From: Paramecium sonneborni
Lineage: Eukaryota > Ciliophora > Oligohymenophorea > Peniculida > Parameciidae
Length of the DNA: 10,788 nucleotides
NCBI GenBank assembly: GCA_905182985.1
Contig: CAJJDN010000063.1
Coordinates: forward strand, 131,230-142,017
Direction: 5' to 3'
Numbering within the stretch: position 1 is the first letter of the stretch; each line of letters starts with the position of its first letter. Both the position numbers and the translations under genes were made by a program. Positions 8,215 through 10,788 of the stretch are shown piece by piece. Under the pieces are notes generated by a model that did not search any database, was not told the origin of the DNA, and worked only from the letters and a program-made list of their open reading frames with translations.

Positions 8215-10788
8215 TCAAAATGCCTCCTTAAGTTTCACTTTTATATCTTTAATTTAAAATTTTAGTTCCACTATATATTATTAATTTTTTTGATCTTCCT
8301 GAATTAATTCTTGAATTATTTAATTTTGTTTAAAATTTTCAAGAATTTATTATTATTTTTCTTAATTTAAATTTTAAATCTCATTTTTTAAAATATCAAT
8401 CTAATTATTATTCTAATTAATTAAATATAAATTCTATATTTTTAAATCTTCGATCAACTTCGTTAATGTATCAATCTATTTCTTGCTCTTGTTAGTTTAA
8501 TCTTAATTCTCTTTTTATAAACTTTAAATCTCCTTAGTTTAATTATCAATCATAATCTATAAATTTTAATTCAACTACTATTATTTTTGAGAATCTTAAT
8601 TGAATTAATCATTTTATTCTTTTATATCTTTTTAAAAAGTTTATTAACCTTTTTCTTTTTTAATTTTTATTCTATCCTCTTCACTTATATACTATTAAAT
8701 AATTTATAAAATTTATTCTTCGTTTATTAATTTGTTTTCAAAATCATTTAAATATTCAATAGTTGGTTTAAGTTTTTCTCCAATCATGTTCTCAATTTAG
8801 TTAAATTATGATTGGCTGAAATTTTCATGGTGACCAGGTAAAGTTGATTACACCGTATTTTATAAATAATTTTCTATCTTATTCAAATTCTATATCACTT
8901 CATTAATTTAGATTCTTTATTGATCATTTGGATTGAGCATTTTTTTCATTAAGCTTTTCATCTAATCATTTACATTTAATTAGTTGATTTTATTACTCAA
9001 ATAATCTAAGTTTAATTTACAATTTAATATTTACTAAGATACTTCTTTCAAATTTTTCCCTAAATTTTAATATAAGTATACTAACCTGTAAATAATTATT
9101 AATTTTATAGAATTTCATAAAATACACATCCAAGAGACCAAATATCTACAGCCAAAGTATAGTTTTGTTTATTTTCTATAATCTCAGGCGCTTAATATTA
9201 AGTTGTTTCAGGTCTAATTGTTAAATTTGTTCCTCCATTTGATTTTACTAATCCAAAATCAATTAGTTTAAATTAATTACCTATTTTAATATAATTTTCA
9301 GGTTTAATATCTCTATGTATTAATTATTATTAATGTAAAAATTATATAGATTAAGATATCTAATATATATTTATAATTTAATAATACCTAAATTAAAATC
9401 TAAACTTTCTATTGAAATGTTAATTATTATTATTCATTTATAAATGCCAATAAATCTATTTCTCCTTTTTCCATTATCAGAACATCATAGTCTTACCATT
9501 TAAATCTTTCATAAATTCTAATTAACCCAGATGGTTAATTATTTTATTAATCTATATTAAATTGATTTTCATATTGATTCTGATATTATATAAGTTCATC
9601 AATAAATTGAATTTCATTATCTTTAGTATTTTCTTACTATTTTAATGTATATTATTTTTAATCAAAAAATCCCCAATTTATTGATTTGGCTAAATATACA
9701 GATCCTTGTGCTCCTCCTCCAACTTAATTTATTAATTGGAATTTTCTATTTAAAAATTTTAAATTAGGCGCATCAATTAGAATATTATTGTTAAATTTGT
9801 TATCTTAGATTTATTATTATTATTATTAGATCTATTATTATAATTATTCTATCTTGTTGTCTTAATCTTTTGACTACAATTTAAGTTGGTTTATTTCATT
9901 TTATTAAGACTCAATTTATTTTTCATGAATTTCTTTTTAAACTTCTAATAATTTTAAAATTATTGATTAGCACTTATCTTCAATAAGTTTTGTTATTTAT
10001 GTTATTTGTGATTCACTTAATTTATTTAAATTAATATCAGGTTTTTCATTTTAATAAAAATTTTATAATTATGTATTTATAGATTTTTGTTTTTCTGAAA
10101 GCTATTGATTTTAATTTATTAATGAACTACCTGTACTTCTATTGTCACATAGAGAATTTTATAAATTCCATTATTCACTTGCTTATTGTATACTTTACTA
10201 TGATTATATATTGCCCGAATTTCTTATATTTATAACAATTGATGGATTATTTACAACTTATTAAGCAACACCACCTTTATTTAAGTATTTTTAAAACTCA
10301 TTATAAACATTTTCTATTGAAGGCCTGTTAACGGCATTTTAATTCAACATCGATATTATCAATTTTTTAATCTCTTCTGGAGTTTATAAATTATTTATTT
10401 TTGTATTAACAAAAGTTGGATTAGTTTTGTGACTTTTTATTTAATTTATTATTTCACTTAAACTTGATCCTAAAAATATAAATTTAGTATACCATTAAAT
10501 AATGATTTATATGATAATATTTCATAAAACACACATGCTAATGCCCAGATATCAACTTTTTCTGTATAATTATTCTATGATTCTATAAGTTCTGGTGCTT
10601 AAAATATTATAACTCCAACTGATAATGTTTTTAAGTCGAAAGGGGCATTTCCACTAACCAAGCCAAAGTCAATTAATTTAAAAATATCTCCTACTTTTAT
10701 ATAATTTTCTTGTCTGATATCTCGATGGATTAATTTTTATTTATGTAAAAAAAGGATTGGTTGAGTTATCTATAAGTTTATTAAAAAT
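8215..10788 (-). CDS. Two-kinase protein with coiled-coil tail (5' partial)
   Basis: Exons on the minus strand are 10769-10493, 10469-9388, 9359-9086 and 9059-8215; all four junctions keep frame, giving 825 residues to TGA (8215-8217). Kinase 1 (residues 1-154, C-lobe only) shows HRD at 15-17, DFG at 34-36, APE at 58-60, DIWALACVFYE and NRPSIENVY; its catalytic loop reads HRDIRQEN, Arg replacing the usual Lys. A Gln-rich linker (155-335) contains no Met. Kinase 2 (336-605) is complete: GGGAQGSV loop 343-350, TLK with Lys369, HRDIKPEN at 468-475, DFG 487-489, APE 510-512, DIWSLGCVFYE. A coiled-coil tail (606-825) ends LKEAF. With no TGA and no start codon between the domains, a single polypeptide is the direct reading. 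Kinase 2 looks active; kinase 1 may be weak or regulatory. Substrate and location are unknown. Confidence 0.9.
9060..9085 (-). other. 26-nt intron in kinase 2, after subdomain IX
   Basis: GTTAGTATAC...AAATTTAG on the minus strand. It splits the Gly codon of LFTG (phase 1), the same codon position as the intron after LFNG in kinase 1 and in gene 1. Its length is not a multiple of three, so removal is needed to continue the frame. Confidence 0.85.
9360..9387 (-). other. 28-nt intron in kinase 2, before HRD
   Basis: GTATTATTAA...TATATTAG on the minus strand, between codons (phase 0) of QILIQ and ISQSIQFLH. Removing its 28 nt joins the two halves of kinase 2. Kinase 1 has an intron at the matching position (10770 onward). 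Confidence 0.88.
9811..9828 (-). repeat. TAA triplet run encoding polyglutamine
   Basis: Six TAA codons in a row on the minus strand encode QQQQQQ in the linker, inside a longer Gln-rich stretch with further TAA and TAG codons. It would be six stops under the standard code and is direct support for TAA = Gln here. Such runs are prone to length change. Confidence 0.85.
10470..10492 (-). other. 23-nt intron in kinase 1, after subdomain IX
   Basis: GTATACTAAATT...TTTTTAG on the minus strand, splitting the Gly codon of LFNG. It is identical over all 23 bases to the intron at 145-167 of gene 1. Confidence 0.9.
10770..10788 (-). other. 3' part of an intron in kinase 1, cut by the window end
   Basis: The minus strand reads ATTTTTAATAAACTTATAG and then the exon ITQPILFLH. 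It lies at the same place as the 28-nt intron of kinase 2, and the sequence before the TAG does not match the QILIQ found upstream of that intron. The donor site is outside the window. Confidence 0.7.

Larger units (their letters stand above)
7513..8597. repeat. 1,085-bp perfect direct repeat, copy 2
   Basis: Second copy of 6427-7511. At its right end it continues without interruption into the body of the two-kinase gene, so this is the copy in its natural context. If the copies are one locus, the true order is 1-6426 followed directly by 7513-10788. Confidence 0.9.

Noticed and set aside
9781..9850. Run of stop codons on the minus strand as evidence that the two kinase domains are separate genes
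   Set aside because: These are TAA and TAG codons, which are Gln in this code, as shown by many such codons inside kinase motifs. No TGA occurs and no ATG restarts the frame before kinase 2.
10488..10602. Inverted identity between the window ends as a palindrome or telomere-proximal inverted repeat
   Set aside because: The match is limited to homologous kinase exons and an intron and diverges in the tails. No telomeric G-rich repeats are present, so paralogy explains it.

Overview
The window reads as ciliate macronuclear-type DNA, most likely Paramecium. It is extremely A+T-rich (about one fifth G+C by eye). The two clear genes are packed with in-frame TAA and TAG codons where glutamine is expected, and both end at TGA. 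The reading frames only stay open if introns of 23, 23, 26 and 28 nt with GT...TAG ends are removed. TAA/TAG = Gln with TGA as the only stop, plus 20-30 nt introns, is the Paramecium combination; Tetrahymena and Ichthyophthirius share the code but have longer introns. Species is not determinable by reading.

Layout: (1) 1-2020, plus strand: 3' part of a protein kinase gene, kinase C-lobe followed by a long Gln-rich coiled-coil tail of about 25-residue repeats. (2) 2021-8214: mostly decayed sequence. It holds a possible broken membrane-protein gene (2422-3364), a kinase relic on the plus strand whose catalytic core is missing (3565-4201), weak open frames (4501-5214), and a kinase relic on the minus strand with a preserved 23-nt intron and a foreign insert (5215-6426). 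(3) 6427-7511 and 7513-8597: two identical 1,085-bp copies separated by one N. They fit two contigs whose overlap was never merged, so one copy is probably false. (4) 8215-10788, minus strand: a kinase gene with two kinase domains in one reading frame, kinase 1 - Gln-rich linker - kinase 2 - coiled-coil tail, 5' end outside the window.

All the kinase pieces belong to one local family. Gene 1 and kinase 1 of the double-kinase gene share 80 identical bases and an identical intron; kinases 1 and 2 have introns at the same two positions; and the tails share a short module and the same last residues (Ala-Phe-stop). The picture is a local cluster of duplicated and decaying kinase genes in both orientations. 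I see no sign of a new defence, mobile or RNA system. The items most worth a second look are the two-kinase architecture with a changed catalytic-loop lysine, the N-joined duplication, and the chimeric relics in the middle.
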